Origin: Atrichornis clamosus
Taxonomy: Eukaryota; Chordata; Aves; Passeriformes; Menuridae
DNA length: 64,000 nucleotides
Assembly: GCA_013400975.1 (NCBI GenBank)
Contig: WBMZ01003057.1
Span: forward strand, 62,001-126,000
Reading direction: 5' to 3'
Below the pieces are notes generated by a model. The model searched no databases, was not told the origin of the DNA, and saw only the letters and a program-made list of their open reading frames with translations. The position numbers were made by a program, and so were the translations under genes. This document shows, one piece after another, positions 12,040 through 24,372 of the stretch (position 1 is its first letter; the number at the start of each line of letters is the position of its first letter).

Positions 12040-12990
12040 CATTTGGCAAGAATTGTTCCAAAAGCAGCACAAGAAAGAGGAGAAATTAAAATCCTAAAAA
12101 GGATGTTTGTGCAAATGTATTTTGTAATAATAAAGAAGGAAAGAGATGTGAAAAAACCTCTGAAATGGGAAAATTCAGAGGCAATAGTGAAAAGTTGAAG
12201 GGATGGGGAAGAACCAGGAATAACATCCACAAGGACATTAAAAATCATGTTATTATTAATGAGCGGAAGGGTTGAAGAAAAAAGAAGGGAAAAGACATGG
12301 GTTACCTTAGAGAAAGAGAGGGCTGAAGAGGCTGCGGACTTATGGATCAAGAGCTGCACAGACGGAAAGGTGGAGAAGGGATGACTGGAGATGTTTCAAG
12401 GGAGAAAGGTCTACAGTAAAGGGGCAGCAGTCCTGGCTCCACTGCCTCAGGGAGCCGGAGGGACTGGAGTGAGAACAGGGAAATGAATTGTGGGAAAGAG
12501 TGGCTATTGTCCAGTGTTTTCAGTGAGCAAAAAGAAACTGAAGAAGCTGAAGATAAAGCCATTGCATACTACAGCGGGTATGTAAGGCTGCTGGGAGGGA
12601 GCAGAAAAGAGGGGGCAGGTGGCAGAGAGAGAGATTTCACTGCCCAGAACAGAGAGAGGAACGACTGCCAAGGAGCTTGAAAGAGCAGTGGGAATGAAGG
12701 CAACGCCGAGAAAGAAGATTCGTTAGACTTGTCTGATCTCCCTCTGGGAGGTGGGATGATACTGGGAGGTGAGGGGAGAGAAAAGTCGCAGGCACTCAGA
12801 GAAGGAAACAGGGAGAAGTGTCAGAGTGGAGAAGAGATGAGAGGGGAGAGGTAATCGCTGGTGAAAGGCTAGAGAGTGGGTGAGGACACGGTGGCAAGAG
12901 ATGATAATCCAGCTCATTAGAGAATTAGGCACAAGAGATGTCAAGTAAAAGGCAGAGAGCAGAAGAGGCTACAGACGTCGCAAGAAGACC
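12040..12990 (+). other. purine-dominated strand, about 950 bp
   Basis: The plus strand is unusually rich in A and G for nearly a kilobase. Hand counts of the 60-base lines starting at 12241, 12361, 12781 and 12841 give 75-78% purine, while the line at 12541 is about 67%. It is not a simple repeat; the sequence is mostly unique with GAGAA/GGAGA-type words throughout. Possible explanations are an old decayed polypurine tract, transcription-associated strand bias, or an exon-like segment of a noncoding RNA. No open frame runs through it and no family was recognised. Confidence 0.7.
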
Positions 12991-14079
12991 CTGAGCTTAA
13001 AATAAAACTGTCAAGCAGTCCAAATACACCAGCCATGCACTTCCCCTCTGCCTGCCCCCTCTCTCCATCACACCATCAGGGATCAACTACCTTATTACTG
13101 CAGGGAACAAACAGAAATCCAGCTGCCCTCAGGCTGATCTTGGAGGAGCAACAGAATAGGAATGAGGAGAAATAAAAGCAGGCTGACAGTAGCTGCCCGT
13201 GGATAAAAAGGAGGCTTTTAGCACAGCTGTGTGGCTGTATTTGATTTATGTGGTCTTCTTCATGCAAAACAGCGTAAATGGCTTTCTAAAGAAAGCCTCA
13301 TGGACAGCAACTCCTGCACATTAGAAAGAAAGGAAATGCCATGTCCTGGGCTACACCAGGATGCTCAGGGGCTGGGGCTCCCGACTCAGGCAGACACACA
13401 AAGGGACTCACACCGCAACATGCCCACGCAGGAACAGCCATGCCCTGCGGCGTGAGGACTCAGCTACACAAAGCCCCCAGCACCTTCTTAGGTGGCTCTC
13501 ACTATCTGGAATTTGAGTGTGACGTGCCCTTGTAACGAAAAGGCTCGCCTCCTGAGGAAAAGGACTACCAAATACTGTAAAAATCCTACTCTTTGTGAGA
13601 AAGATGTCCACTTCCAAATGAAGGGACGAAGCACAGTAGTCTGGATTGCATCCTACACATTTTTGTAAATGTTCTTTTGTAGCAGCAAGTAATTAATCTT
13701 GTGTTAGAGCCCGAAAACTCCCTATGAGTTTTTGAACTTGCAGACAGCTGGAAAATGCCTACTTAGGCTAGTGTGCACATCTTTGAGTAATTCCTACTTG
13801 CTAATTACTCTTCCAGAAGCTGCCAACGGCTATTCTAAGATTTTGCTAACCAGAGAGGGATATCACATCACATAATCATGTGAATTAACAACAGGATGCT
13901 GGGGAAGCAATGGGATAAAAATCAGATAGTTGAGAAAGAAATTAAAGCTAATTGATTTGCACCAAAAGAACTGTGGTATGTAAACAGCATTTCAGAAACA
14001 AAGGACATGGCTGGGGAACAAGTAAACAAAAGTGAAACCAGCATTTGCAGAAGTTGTCAAAGTAGATTCCTTCTCTCAG
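12991..14079. other. noncoding stretch, nothing recognised
   Basis: Unremarkable mixed sequence with short chance open frames. No repeat recognised until the possible MIR tail at the right edge. Confidence 0.5.
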
Positions 14080-14155
14080 TGACAGATGAGATGAGACTTA
14101 AGCCCAAAACCTCTTACAAATGAGACTTGCTAGTACTCCACTAACCCACTGCAAC
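14080..14155 (+). mobile_element. possible MIR-type SINE tail
   Basis: The run gacttaagcccaaaacctct, followed by tgctagtactccactaaccc, resembles the end of amniote MIR elements, which carry a GAACCCAGRTCTCCT-type block and then AGTGCTCTAACCACT. Only about 75 bases align, with several mismatches. This is weaker than the MIR at 45.8 kb. Confidence 0.35.
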
Positions 14156-17100
14156 CAAAGTAATATTCCCCTCTGCAACACAACAGATGTGATTCAAACT
14201 GGCAAGCCCTTGCACATAAAAGCACGATGCCCTCCTCTGCTCAGCCAAGTTTTCTGCAATATTCATTGCAGTGCCCCAGAGGGAATTCCAGCTCACAGTG
14301 TGCAGAAAGCCTGCCGATGCTCCTGCACAGCCGAGCAGACCAGCAGATCCCTCCCGTGGCTGAAGGGGCACCGAAGCGCAACAAGCGGGTGCTGTTGGAG
14401 AAACCACCTCGAGATGGAGTTGCTGATGAACCAACGGAGCTCCTTTGGGCCTGCATGGGAGGTGGGGGGAGGCAGAGGAGGAAAATCAAAGAGGTACGTT
14501 TAGATATGTATGTGCACATTTAACTGAAGCAAGCAAATGCAGGATTTGCAATAGGACTGTCAGCTCTGAAAATGGCAAAGGCAAGTTATTATCAGGATGA
14601 ACATCCTTATTCAGCATCTCAGGGGAGGGTCTGGTCACTCTCCCTCAAATGTCTTTTTCTTGGAATGCTGTTAAGCTGTGGTCATCAATCCTATTTAAAG
14701 AAAGGGAAGAATGGCTTTGTATCACTGCTTGCCCTCCTCACTTGATGTGACATAAAATACCAGCACATTAGCGCAGGCGAAGGAAATGGAGCTTGGCTGA
14801 TAATGGCCACGCTCACATATTTATTAAGCAGCCCAGGGAAGAAGGCACCAGGCGCAGGAGACGACCACGAAGCTCGTTCATTGAATGCCTAAAGCAGCAG
14901 TTTCCTGCTACGAAGAGGTTTCCTTGAAATCCCTCCAGAATCACTCTGCAAATAAAGTGCAAAAGCAGCCACTTGCCTTGCTGAGATTGCCCACTTGAAC
15001 TTTTCGAGGAGGTTGTGTGTATTTACCGCCGATCTTCAGCACGGTGTTGCCGGCTGACTTGCAGTGGAATGGCCGCAAAGCCTGACGGTGGCACTTACAT
15101 GATCCACACACTGCTCTGCCCCTATGCCTCAGAAAGGCACGTAGGGGGATGTGGCAGCACCTCATGCACCAGTGGGCCACAGGGGCACAGCCAAACCTGC
15201 TGATTTAGAAGCTTGTCCTGCCACTGCTAGGGCACTAAGTTAAGGAGAGATGGTTCCCCTAACTTCTTGGCTACTCATTCAGATTGGTAAAATCTGTTAA
15301 AAGAGAAGGTGATTTTCCTGACCATTATAGTCTAGACAGAAGCTGGAAGTTGGCTCACACTGGCTGTTCAAATCCTTCACTACCGGGTACTGCTACAGGG
15401 TTTAGCATCACTGCCTTCATTATCTCTCCCTGGCTTCCTCTTGTCTGTGCTATGTGTACATAAGGACACATGGACCACGAGACTCCCAATGAACTCTTGT
15501 AATACCAGCTGTCAGCAGCCGCCTTGGAGTCAGGAAAAACATGCTTCAGCAAGAGATCATGTCTATAAACATGGCAAAACTAATTATTCCAAGAAGGGTT
15601 CCCCTTCCTCTTAAAATTAGCAGTGTATACAGTCAGATAGCTCAATGTAAACACACCACTCTGATTTTCACCAGCTTCACTATTTAGTACTCTTGCACTG
15701 CTATGGAAGGGTAAGTACGAATCCTGTAGGAAGTCTCTACTATAATAGATATTAAATCTGACATGTGAGGAGTTTTATTGTGGTGTTTCTAGAAGCGTGA
15801 AATGGGAGAGAAAAAATGTGAAGCCTAAAACCAGCAGCACACCAAAGGTTACAGGAGAACTGTTAAACGCGTGCCCCTGTGAGAAATGGAGAGGATAGCT
15901 GAAGCCCCTCCTGTGACTAAGACAATGGACAAGCTCCAGCGAAGAGTCCAGGAGAGAAAAGGGGCAGGTAGTCAGTACACAGGACAAGGCGGATGACATC
16001 TCGGTTTTGAGAACAGGACAGTTTTCCAGAAAAACTGCTCTAGGTAATTTAAGTAATCATCTAAAATACAGGACAAGAAAGAGCCCCCAGGACCAGCCAT
16101 GGTCCGAGGACTTTGTAGCTATATCTCACAAGCCAGAATTGCTCAGATGGATTAAGTAAGTATTTCAATTCTTACAGGTATTCTTAAATCTCATGTAGTG
16201 GCCCATTTTTTCAGAGACAAAAGCAAAGTACTACATTCATTTAAAGTATGGCTGTTCCTCAAACTGGTGAACGGGATGTCTCCCACAGCGCCCAGTTCAC
16301 AGCTCAGCAGTAGCGTGGGGATAATGGGATGCACACACCCTTGTACTTAATGAAGGAGCCTGTACAAAAGAGATGCCTTCCAGTGACCACTGCAAGACTG
16401 AAGAGCCCTCCAGCATGAAATAGGAGGGTGGAAAGAAGAGCTGAATGAATCATGAGCAAGGAAAAAGGGGTTGTGGCACACCTCCACACTTTTCCATTTC
16501 AGCTCTGTGAAGTTCAGCTCATCACGTCGAGGTGATGCTACGGGCACCGCTGTTCAGAGAGAGAGGAGCGAGCAAGTGTGAGTCAATCAGAATCTGTGTA
16601 AGAATTGAACAAAACCCTGCAGCACAACAGAGGGTGGAGAAGTTGTCATTATTTACGTAGGAATAACAAAGAAAGGTGAGTCCGAAAACCCTACCCTGAG
16701 AAAAGGAATCCTCAGGCAAGCCTCACCCAGTGCAGTTGCTGGGAAAAAAAGGTCAGGAAAAACACAGCCAAATTTCTGAGCACAAAATTCACTCATCTCG
16801 CAAATCCTTTCCATGTCCTTGGATGCAAAGGCACTGCAAGCTTCTGCAGAGGGAGCCTGCCCTGGAGCCCCACTGGACATGGCAAGTGACACAGGCCAGT
16901 CTTTGCAGCAAAGGAGCAACAGTCACTTAACCAATGCAAAACGACAGCCTCAAATGCTCGAGCAACGACGAAGCAAAAGCCAAATGGGAGATGAACAGAA
17001 ACATGCTCTCGTATCCACAGCCATCTGTCCCTCTTTGCTCGTTCTTGTTGTTTTACAAATTGACCTACTGTTCCAAATCCCAGATTTTCAGATATATCTC

Positions 17101-19369
17101 TGGCTGAAGGTATTACCAGGAAAAACGATCAGTGTCAGCTAACCAGTGTAACTAAGGAATTCTTTCAAGGAGGCTGAGGCAGTGACGACAGAAGCTGGAA
17201 AACCAAAATCCCAGAGAGAGAGAAGCGCAGGCCACTCAGATACATAGGCAAGAAGCAGCAGGAGCAACATCTGACAGTGCAAGTGATGTTCTCTTCTGCC
17301 AAAAGCAGGTGAGAAGCTTAACAAAGATCATTTCTGGTTTTTGGTACAAATGGTGCATTTCAGAGGACAACCAACCACACTGGCCTTGGAGTAAAGGAGC
17401 CCAGAAAACCACAGAGATTCCTAAAATCTATTACTATACCAAATAAACAGCTAATATTCTCCCGTGAACTGAAAATCCCTTCAACTATTCCCAAACAATG
17501 ACTGCCCAATGACTGCCTCCCCAGTCTGTACAAAGACAAATTTCCTCTCCAATGTAATATTTAATATCATAAATAGGCTTGGTAATGTCAACGCCGCTAA
17601 TTTAATATCCTCAGAGACCTTTACCATCTCTGCCTGTTGAGGTTTTCTGCAAAGCACCCATCCTCATAATTTTTCAGTCTTTTGAGCCCTTAATTTCCTA
17701 TTAGCTTGGCATGTCTTCATTGGCCTGACTAGTTTTACTGTGTGCTTTCACCAGTGGTAAGTGAATAACCCCCCCCAACACGGCTTTTGAGGGGGACTTC
17801 CTCCCAGCACTGCTGAAGGAGCCACGACTCACCGTGTGTCCTCCCCCACCTCAGCGCTCCCTCTCCCCATGAAATGGGGAAAGATGAAAACTAGAAAACG
17901 CAACAGATGGTCTGAAATCCTCTTCCTGCGAAACCCATCGCTACGGCAGCTAGCTTAGGCAATATTTCAAATATTTCCGCATGTGCCAACAGCAGTATCC
18001 ATGACTTGGGATGATGAGGAGACTGCTTGTGAAACTCCCCCATAGACACTGTTTGCAACAGCCTAGTCCTCTTGTTGAAGGCTCTCTTCCCTACTCTAAA
18101 TCCAATGAGAAAACTAATCTTCTCCAGATTTAAAGCTGACAGGTGGTACATGCATAATTAAAGATGACCTAACAGAGAATGCTCTCATTTCTGGCATATT
18201 ATCAGACACTTAAGCAAAGCAATTATCAGTAGGCAATCTTTTCTGTCAACAGAGATTGGATGAAACATTTTGCCAGTCAGGAAGATACTGCAACGAAGAT
18301 ACATATGTATTTCCAAATACTCCAGCAATATAATATAGACTTAAATCTCTCCTGTCTCAGACAAAAGTCTTCATCACCTCTGGTGGACTGCAGTAACCTT
18401 TTCCCACATTTCCACATTCCCCTGTGCTACTTCCACAGACTCACAGGGTATAATACATAGACTTCACCTTGATCCTACTCATGTGAACTTCTTCCTTCAA
18501 TCCATCTGCACTCCCTACAAGTCCAGCCACTCCTCTCCACCTACAGAAGGACAGTCTTACTGTCCTCTCTAGCTCCTGCACCTTTTCCACCAGCACTACC
18601 TGGTAGATGGCTGATCTGTGGGTCAGGAAACATTGTTCTCCTGCCTTTTTCCCCCCACAAAAGCAAGCAAACCCCCAGAAAACATGTCCTCCTCCTTTCT
18701 TACTCAAACACAAAAAACTCAACTTCTCCAACAGAATCCAACCAATCCTCCCCCAAACACCCTCTTCTTCACCTGCAGGTAGCAGTCACTTGTAGCAGAT
18801 CAGGGGCTGGGCACTGTATTGCTCTTTTACTCCTTGTCATGGCTTTCGTGACATGAACACCTGAAGGAAAGAATTAGCAACCTCATACGTCACGATGGAC
18901 TGTGCCTGTTGTGAACAACCATGTCTTACTCAGGACCACGAGCTGAGCATCTTTCCCCTGGGAGCTGTAAAAGTGGAAGAGAGGAGTGGCCTTGCTCTCC
19001 TTAGCTTATAGAGGGGGCCAACACAAGTGGAGATCGGTCGGGAATTTTATGTGGAACCAACCCAAAAATCTATACTAGAACTAGGAATATCTTCCCCGCT
19101 TTTTGGTTAACAAGCAGATGGCACGGTCTCCCAAAATAGCAATGTCACCCATGTAGTTTGAAAGAAGCAGAAACTTTTTAACCTAAACTCTTAAAATGCT
19201 TCCTTCAAGCAGTGTTTTGCAATGAATCCAGAGAGCATTCTGTGCCTTTCTTTTTTTCCTCCTGAGAAGGGATTTTAAAAAAAGAGTATTTTGTGGAAGA
19301 AAGACAGGGAGAACAAAAAACAATTAGGAAAAGGAAAGCCTAAAAAGGTTAGTGGTTTTCTTAATTTGG
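14156..19369. other. noncoding stretch, nothing firmly recognised
   Basis: No gene or dispersed repeat that I can name. Two sub-blocks look unusually clean and could be conserved noncoding DNA: 14750-14930, with several CpGs around ttagcgcaggcgaagg and gacgaccacgaagctcg, and 17560-17760, AT-rich with cgccgctaatttaatatcct. Open frames such as 14120-14503 and 16813-17142 (plus) resemble no known family. Confidence 0.45.
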
Positions 19370-20100
19370 GGGAAATTAGGGCTGTGAGAAGTATTATAAA
19401 CCGCAATTACATACACACATGGGACTGCATTTTACCTCACGTAAGAGCTGCTCTTAGGGTATAAAATTGCTTTAATATTGCACTAAGACAAACGTTTTTT
19501 TTTTAAAAAAGGCTTATGATAATGGATTTTCAAAGCAAAAGTAAAGCTGCTTTTCCCTGAGAATAGGGCTTTAGAGAAGGGAAACTTCACAATGCCAGTG
19601 GTGTGCATTTTGCTGCATTTCACAAGATCTCTCATTATTTAAATTCCAATGTATTTATTTCATACATGGATAAATGATCTTATTGTTCAGAACATGTCTT
19701 TATATGAACATCTCTGCTGTTAGAACTAGCGTTATTTAGCTGCTTTTTTTTTCTCCTTCCCTAGTCAGAACAAAAGTGTCTTTTACTGCAGTTTTGTGAA
19801 CTTCATGCAAATGGCAGTTTTAACACATCAATCGTCAGTTTAGTAACACTAATGATAAGAGGAGAATTAACAGTAATAGGATGACTTTTTGGCAAGCAAA
19901 TCAGAATTTATAGAGACATTTCTACAGTGTCAAACTTTATAGCCCTGTGTTATCAAAAGCACTAGCAGTGAGAATTAAGATTAAACCACTGAGTCGTTAG
20001 CAAGCTACGCTTACTAAACCACAGCTTTCCTGCACCAAGATTGATTATTTAAAAATCCATTGTACAAGATAGGAAGAGATAGTGATAGTCTTCTGAGATA
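19370..20100. promoter_or_regulatory. AT-rich repeat-free block with POU octamer, candidate conserved noncoding element
   Basis: A clean AT-rich segment with a perfect POU octamer ATGCAAAT at 19805-19812. Nearby are homeodomain-type words such as acactaatgataag near 19846, agaattaacagtaat near 19864 and attgattatttaaaaatcc near 20040. It has no recognisable repeat apart from a short T-run (near 19744). The combination is typical of developmental enhancers in bird gene deserts, but conservation was not tested and the assignment is inference. Confidence 0.3.
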
Positions 20101-20718
20101 GCGGGGAGCCATTTATACAACAGAATATATTTGCCAGGGAATACCAATCTGGCTGAGCAGGCTCAGTATCCCTCTCAGTTAAAGCAATACTGGTTAATCT
20201 CCCAGTCTTCCCTAAGGTATTGTTTGGTGATTCCTTCTCCTGCTCTATCCCACTCTTGCAACAACGGTACTTTGCAGCATTTCAAGTCCAGTTTTGCACC
20301 TATCACTCCCATGAGTGGTTTCACAGGTGCTGGTTATTGGCATTCATGCTGCAGGAGCAAGCAGGGGAAGAGGAAAATGGCATCATACGAGTAGCCGGGG
20401 CAGCGAGAACTAATGGGTCTTCTGTGGATTGATGGATGACTACAAAGAACCACATTTTAAAAACGTGGCTTGATCATGACCACAGAAATAACACTATAAA
20501 TATAAGAAAAAAGGATTTGCTCTCCCAACATGCAAAAAACCAGATGTGTCAAAATGCCAGCTTTTGACACAAAATACCACAGGAGAAGTGAGTGACAGAT
20601 TTTTAACACTACTATGAACAGGTGCTTAAGCAGGCATAGTAGTTTCCAATTACAGTGATGGTCTAAGGACAAACTTTACATCTCTAATGTCTGAACTCCC
20701 CTCTTTATGCAGACAAAC

Positions 20719-20723
<5 letters not shown>
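20101..20723. other. noncoding stretch, nothing recognised
   Basis: Unremarkable sequence leading into a GACA microsatellite. Short open frames overlap on both strands without any family resemblance. Confidence 0.5.

Positions 20724-20747
<24 letters not shown>
20724..20747. repeat. (GACA)6 microsatellite
   Basis: Six perfect GACA units, preceded by the imperfect related sequence agacaaacagag. A short tetranucleotide tract that is probably length-polymorphic. Confidence 0.95.
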
Positions 20748-20749
<2 letters not shown>

Positions 20750-23700
20750 GTCTTACACCCTGGGCCACTCCAACCCAGTTCTGGTTCTAATGTGGGAAGT
20801 ACAGATAGAAATTGCACTTTGCTTCCTCCCACTCACCTCTGGCTATGATCAGGACCCACTACTAAATTGCTATACTACCGAATCCCATCCCACTCAGGGC
20901 ATCTTCTTTTCCACAAATGCCTGAGTGCTTTTTCACACTGTCAGTGGGTTTGATGCTTTGGTTTCCAGCATAAGGGCTGAATCCTTCCCATGGGAGCATT
21001 TGAACTTTGACCCTCCTTGAGTCGGCAACCTTCAGTTTGGCCATATTTCCTGGTTAATGCTCCCACAACTTGGATCCGCATTTTCATGTAAAGAAGCCTG
21101 TTCTAAGGACTGCTGCTAATTTAACTGTGTTGAATGTCCATGCTCCTGCCTTGTGTGAGCTTTGCCGAAAATCAAGTTTTGGAAAGGAGAAATGAAGCCT
21201 GCTACCTTATCATTACTTACAGCATGTACTTTCAGTGATGCTTTTTATGAGTAGGCAAGTGGGAAAATATGTTGTTAAGAAGAACGAAGTCTACTGAAGT
21301 TTTACAAAAAGCCCCAAGACAGGCAGAGCTTATTATGTACCGCAGGATGAAATGCAGCATCTTTGGGGAACAGCTGTTTCATCATTAAGCAGCAGTTTGG
21401 GAGAACTGTGGGAGCTGAGCTCTCTCACCCATGAGCAAATTAGGAAATTACAGGAGCTTGTAGGTGTTGTCTGCCTATGAGGTCAGAGACAGATGAGCAG
21501 TTAAACCCCATCTCTGAGGTACTGTCCCTGTGCGGGTGGATGTAATAGGTCGCTACAGAGAATAAAATTGTGAGAAATCACTGTTCCACACAACACCATC
21601 ATTGTGGCTGAGTCTGGCATTAGCAGTGGGGTTTAGTGGGGAAAAGGCAGAACAGTGTGAGGAACGCACTGTGATGCATCAGCGCCTAAATGCTGAAAGG
21701 GATGAAGTCTCTGGATTTTTGCTCCACGGTCACCACGACGTCATGCTCCTACCTGCCCACATCATGGACCTCACTATGCCTCTAAATGAGACCTTAAGGT
21801 TTGTGTCCCATGATATGCTGCTGCTCGCCTTAGTCCAGTCCCTCACTGGTAGTGGGAACAGTAACAACCCATAAATCTATGCTAGAATTACCCCACAAGC
21901 AAAATCCAGCCCCAAAAGCAAGTCCTCAGTCAAATGAAACAATGTATAAAAAACACTGCTTGAGCTGCGAACACATTACTTAAGTTCTTCTCAAGTCTGA
22001 AGGAGTCCCAATTACTAACGAAAAAATGGGAGCGCTGCATGCTCAAACATTTTGCTGCAGGCTGGTATCTACTCCAAACACCATCTCAAAAAATACTATT
22101 GCTTCATCAATACACTTGTAATTCAACCAAAAAAAGAAATTTAAATAGCATCTGAAAAGCTTTGCATGGTAAACATCAGAAAAACACCACTTTCCAAGCC
22201 TGCAGCCAGTTGTTCTATAATATCTTCTGCTTTGTGCTGACAACCTTTTTTCCTTCCAATCATTCAGACACAATGCCTTCAGGTCTGTCTAAGTAATGTA
22301 ATTTACTGGAGTGGAATTCCCTTGATACCTTCTGCAGCACTCAGTGACAGTATCATTTATACTCTACACTGTCATGCCATGACACTGATACATTGGCTTT
22401 CATCCTTCATTCAGCACAGAGGGTGCAATTTCACCTTCCATTGTGCCCTTCTGCAGACTGCGCGTACAAATTCCCTCCATTCATTCCTAATTACAAACCT
22501 CTGCTGAAATACTCTCATTAGATTTATATTTCTCACTCCAAAGTGTCAATCTTATTTCAAAATTCCAATTTTCAGGGAGATTCATCCATTAGCAGCAACC
22601 TCCAAAGCATTCCTTAACCGAGTGCATTAAAAGTGAAGCTGGCAGAGCAGAGACGCACTTAAAATACACCATTACAGCAAATCTCCATTGCTAATGGTTT
22701 TGCATTATTCGAGCAATGCAATAAGGAGCCTGTAACTGGCCAGCTCTGCTCCTCCAGCAGTGACAGGCATAAGCCAGCAGTCAACTGCTACGTCCGGCTC
22801 TTCTCCCACTGTGAGGCTGCACCACATTCCAAAGCATCTTCCGCTGCCACTGTCTCACAGGACCTCCTGTAGAGCAGGAGGTGGCTGTTCAAAGGACTCC
22901 AAAAACTGCGAGCCACAGAAAGAGTTTATGACAGCTGTAAAAATGCCTGAGTACAGCTTGTTTGCTGTGGTAAAGTTTAAAAAAAAACAAGCTGGGGGTT
23001 TCCCAAGGTAGCAGTTCTGCTTGGCAACCCAACAGGTTGTTAGAGCTCTTCAGCTGAAAATCTCAACCACATTGTTTGTGCCACTTACACTAATCCTAAT
23101 TCAGTGGCCACATGCAGGACTGCTCCCTTCAAACTGTGTACAGAAAACACAACTTCATAGACTCCCTGGAGCAGCTCTACAAGTAGTTAAAAAAAAATTA
23201 AAAAGAGATCTCTCAACCTGTTAAAGAGAAAGGCAAACACCTTAAAAACCTCATCACCATACAAGGGAAAAAATGAAGAGCACAGCAGTGGGTACTGATA
23301 CTTGCACAATGCGCCCTACGTGCCATCTCTAAAAATAGCCTGAGTGGCGATACCCCTGGAAGAGCCCAGCATGTCTCATCCCGCTGGAAAGCGCAGCAGC
23401 AGTGAGCGGTGCAGGAGCGCTGCTGCTACACGATGCACATGTTGCACTCTCTCCTGACGTTATCTTCCAAGCCATCAGGTTTGAACTCACCTGCAGCAGG
23501 CACAGCAGTATGAAAAAAAGGGCGTGTGAGGAGAAAGAAAACACCTCTACAGCTGTACTGAAAAAGGGAAAATTCCACAGAAAAGTATTACACCGAGCGA
23601 TTATGCCCTGTTTCAGCATCTGGTCACCTACAGGACTGACACATGCAGGTGATTCTAACAGATGTAATGTAATTCCCTGCAGCAACTGCCGTGGGGGAAA

Positions 23701-24294
23701 CTAATAATTGCTGAAGTTTTGCCTGTTCCCACCTGAAATATTTAGTCTTGATTACTGTATTAGTTCTCTTGCCATTCATACTTCCTATCCAGGCAAGAGC
23801 CGGTCCAACGGGCAGGCAGAGATGTAAAAGCAGAAAGGTACATTTCAGCAAAAAGACAAAAGTAAGGCAGCAATGACAGGCACCAAGCTCTCCTAGTAAG
23901 AGAGGGAGGATTACACCAAGCTAATTTAAAGGGATTTCATATTGCCTAATGAAAGACTCACCACTGACAGCGTGACTAGTCCATGGAACAAGCGCGTGTG
24001 CCTCTAAGTGCCCCCAGCACCCCACATCCTCTGCACCATATGTTGTTAGTCAGAGTGAAAATCTATTGTCTTATGCAGCCCAATTTCAACGCCCAACACC
24101 TCTGCTACCCCGCCAAGCCTGGCAAAGCTGGAGAGGTTGTGAAGGGACAAGAAAGTGGTGATGGTCAAGCTGCCACACAGCAATAAGCAAGTTTTCAGCC
24201 TCTACTTTTGGTCCTGCAGCTCTTGGAGAGATGGTCTCTCTATGCATCCATCACAAGAATGACATAAGACTGAAAAGCCTGACACACACAGGCA
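20748..24294. other. noncoding stretch; small clean block at 22540-22750
   Basis: No gene or dispersed repeat recognised. The 90-codon frame at 21602-21874 (plus) starts with a hydrophobic run but has no family match or coding context. The interval 22540-22750 is repeat-free and contains the inverted pair TTGCATT (22700-22706) and AATGCAA (22715-22721), so it could be a small regulatory element. Confidence 0.45.
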
Positions 24295-24372
24295 CACTCA
24301 TTCTCTGGAAATGCCACAGCTACTTAATGAGTGAAGCTGGGACTGCACCAAAGCTGACACCATTACGCTACG
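24295..24372 (+). mobile_element. possible MIR-type SINE relic
   Basis: Bases 24313-24372 contain gccacagctacttaatgagt, then gaagctgggactgcacca and aagctgacaccattacgcta. This follows the MIR order ACACAGCTAGTAAGTGGCAGAGCTGGGACTNGAACCCA...CTGACTCC...GCTA. The match is fragmentary and the 5' half of the element is not recognisable. Confidence 0.42.

Noticed and set aside
16813..17142. 109-codon frame with a hydrophobic C-terminal half
   Set aside because: Resembles no known family and has no neighbouring exon signals that I could pair with it.
20701..20750. GACA repeats as a CRISPR-like or regulatory array
   Set aside because: A simple tetranucleotide microsatellite with no spacers.
21602..21874. 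90-codon frame with a hydrophobic start, possible secreted peptide
   Set aside because: The hydrophobic run is short, no processing or cysteine pattern is present, and nothing supports expression.
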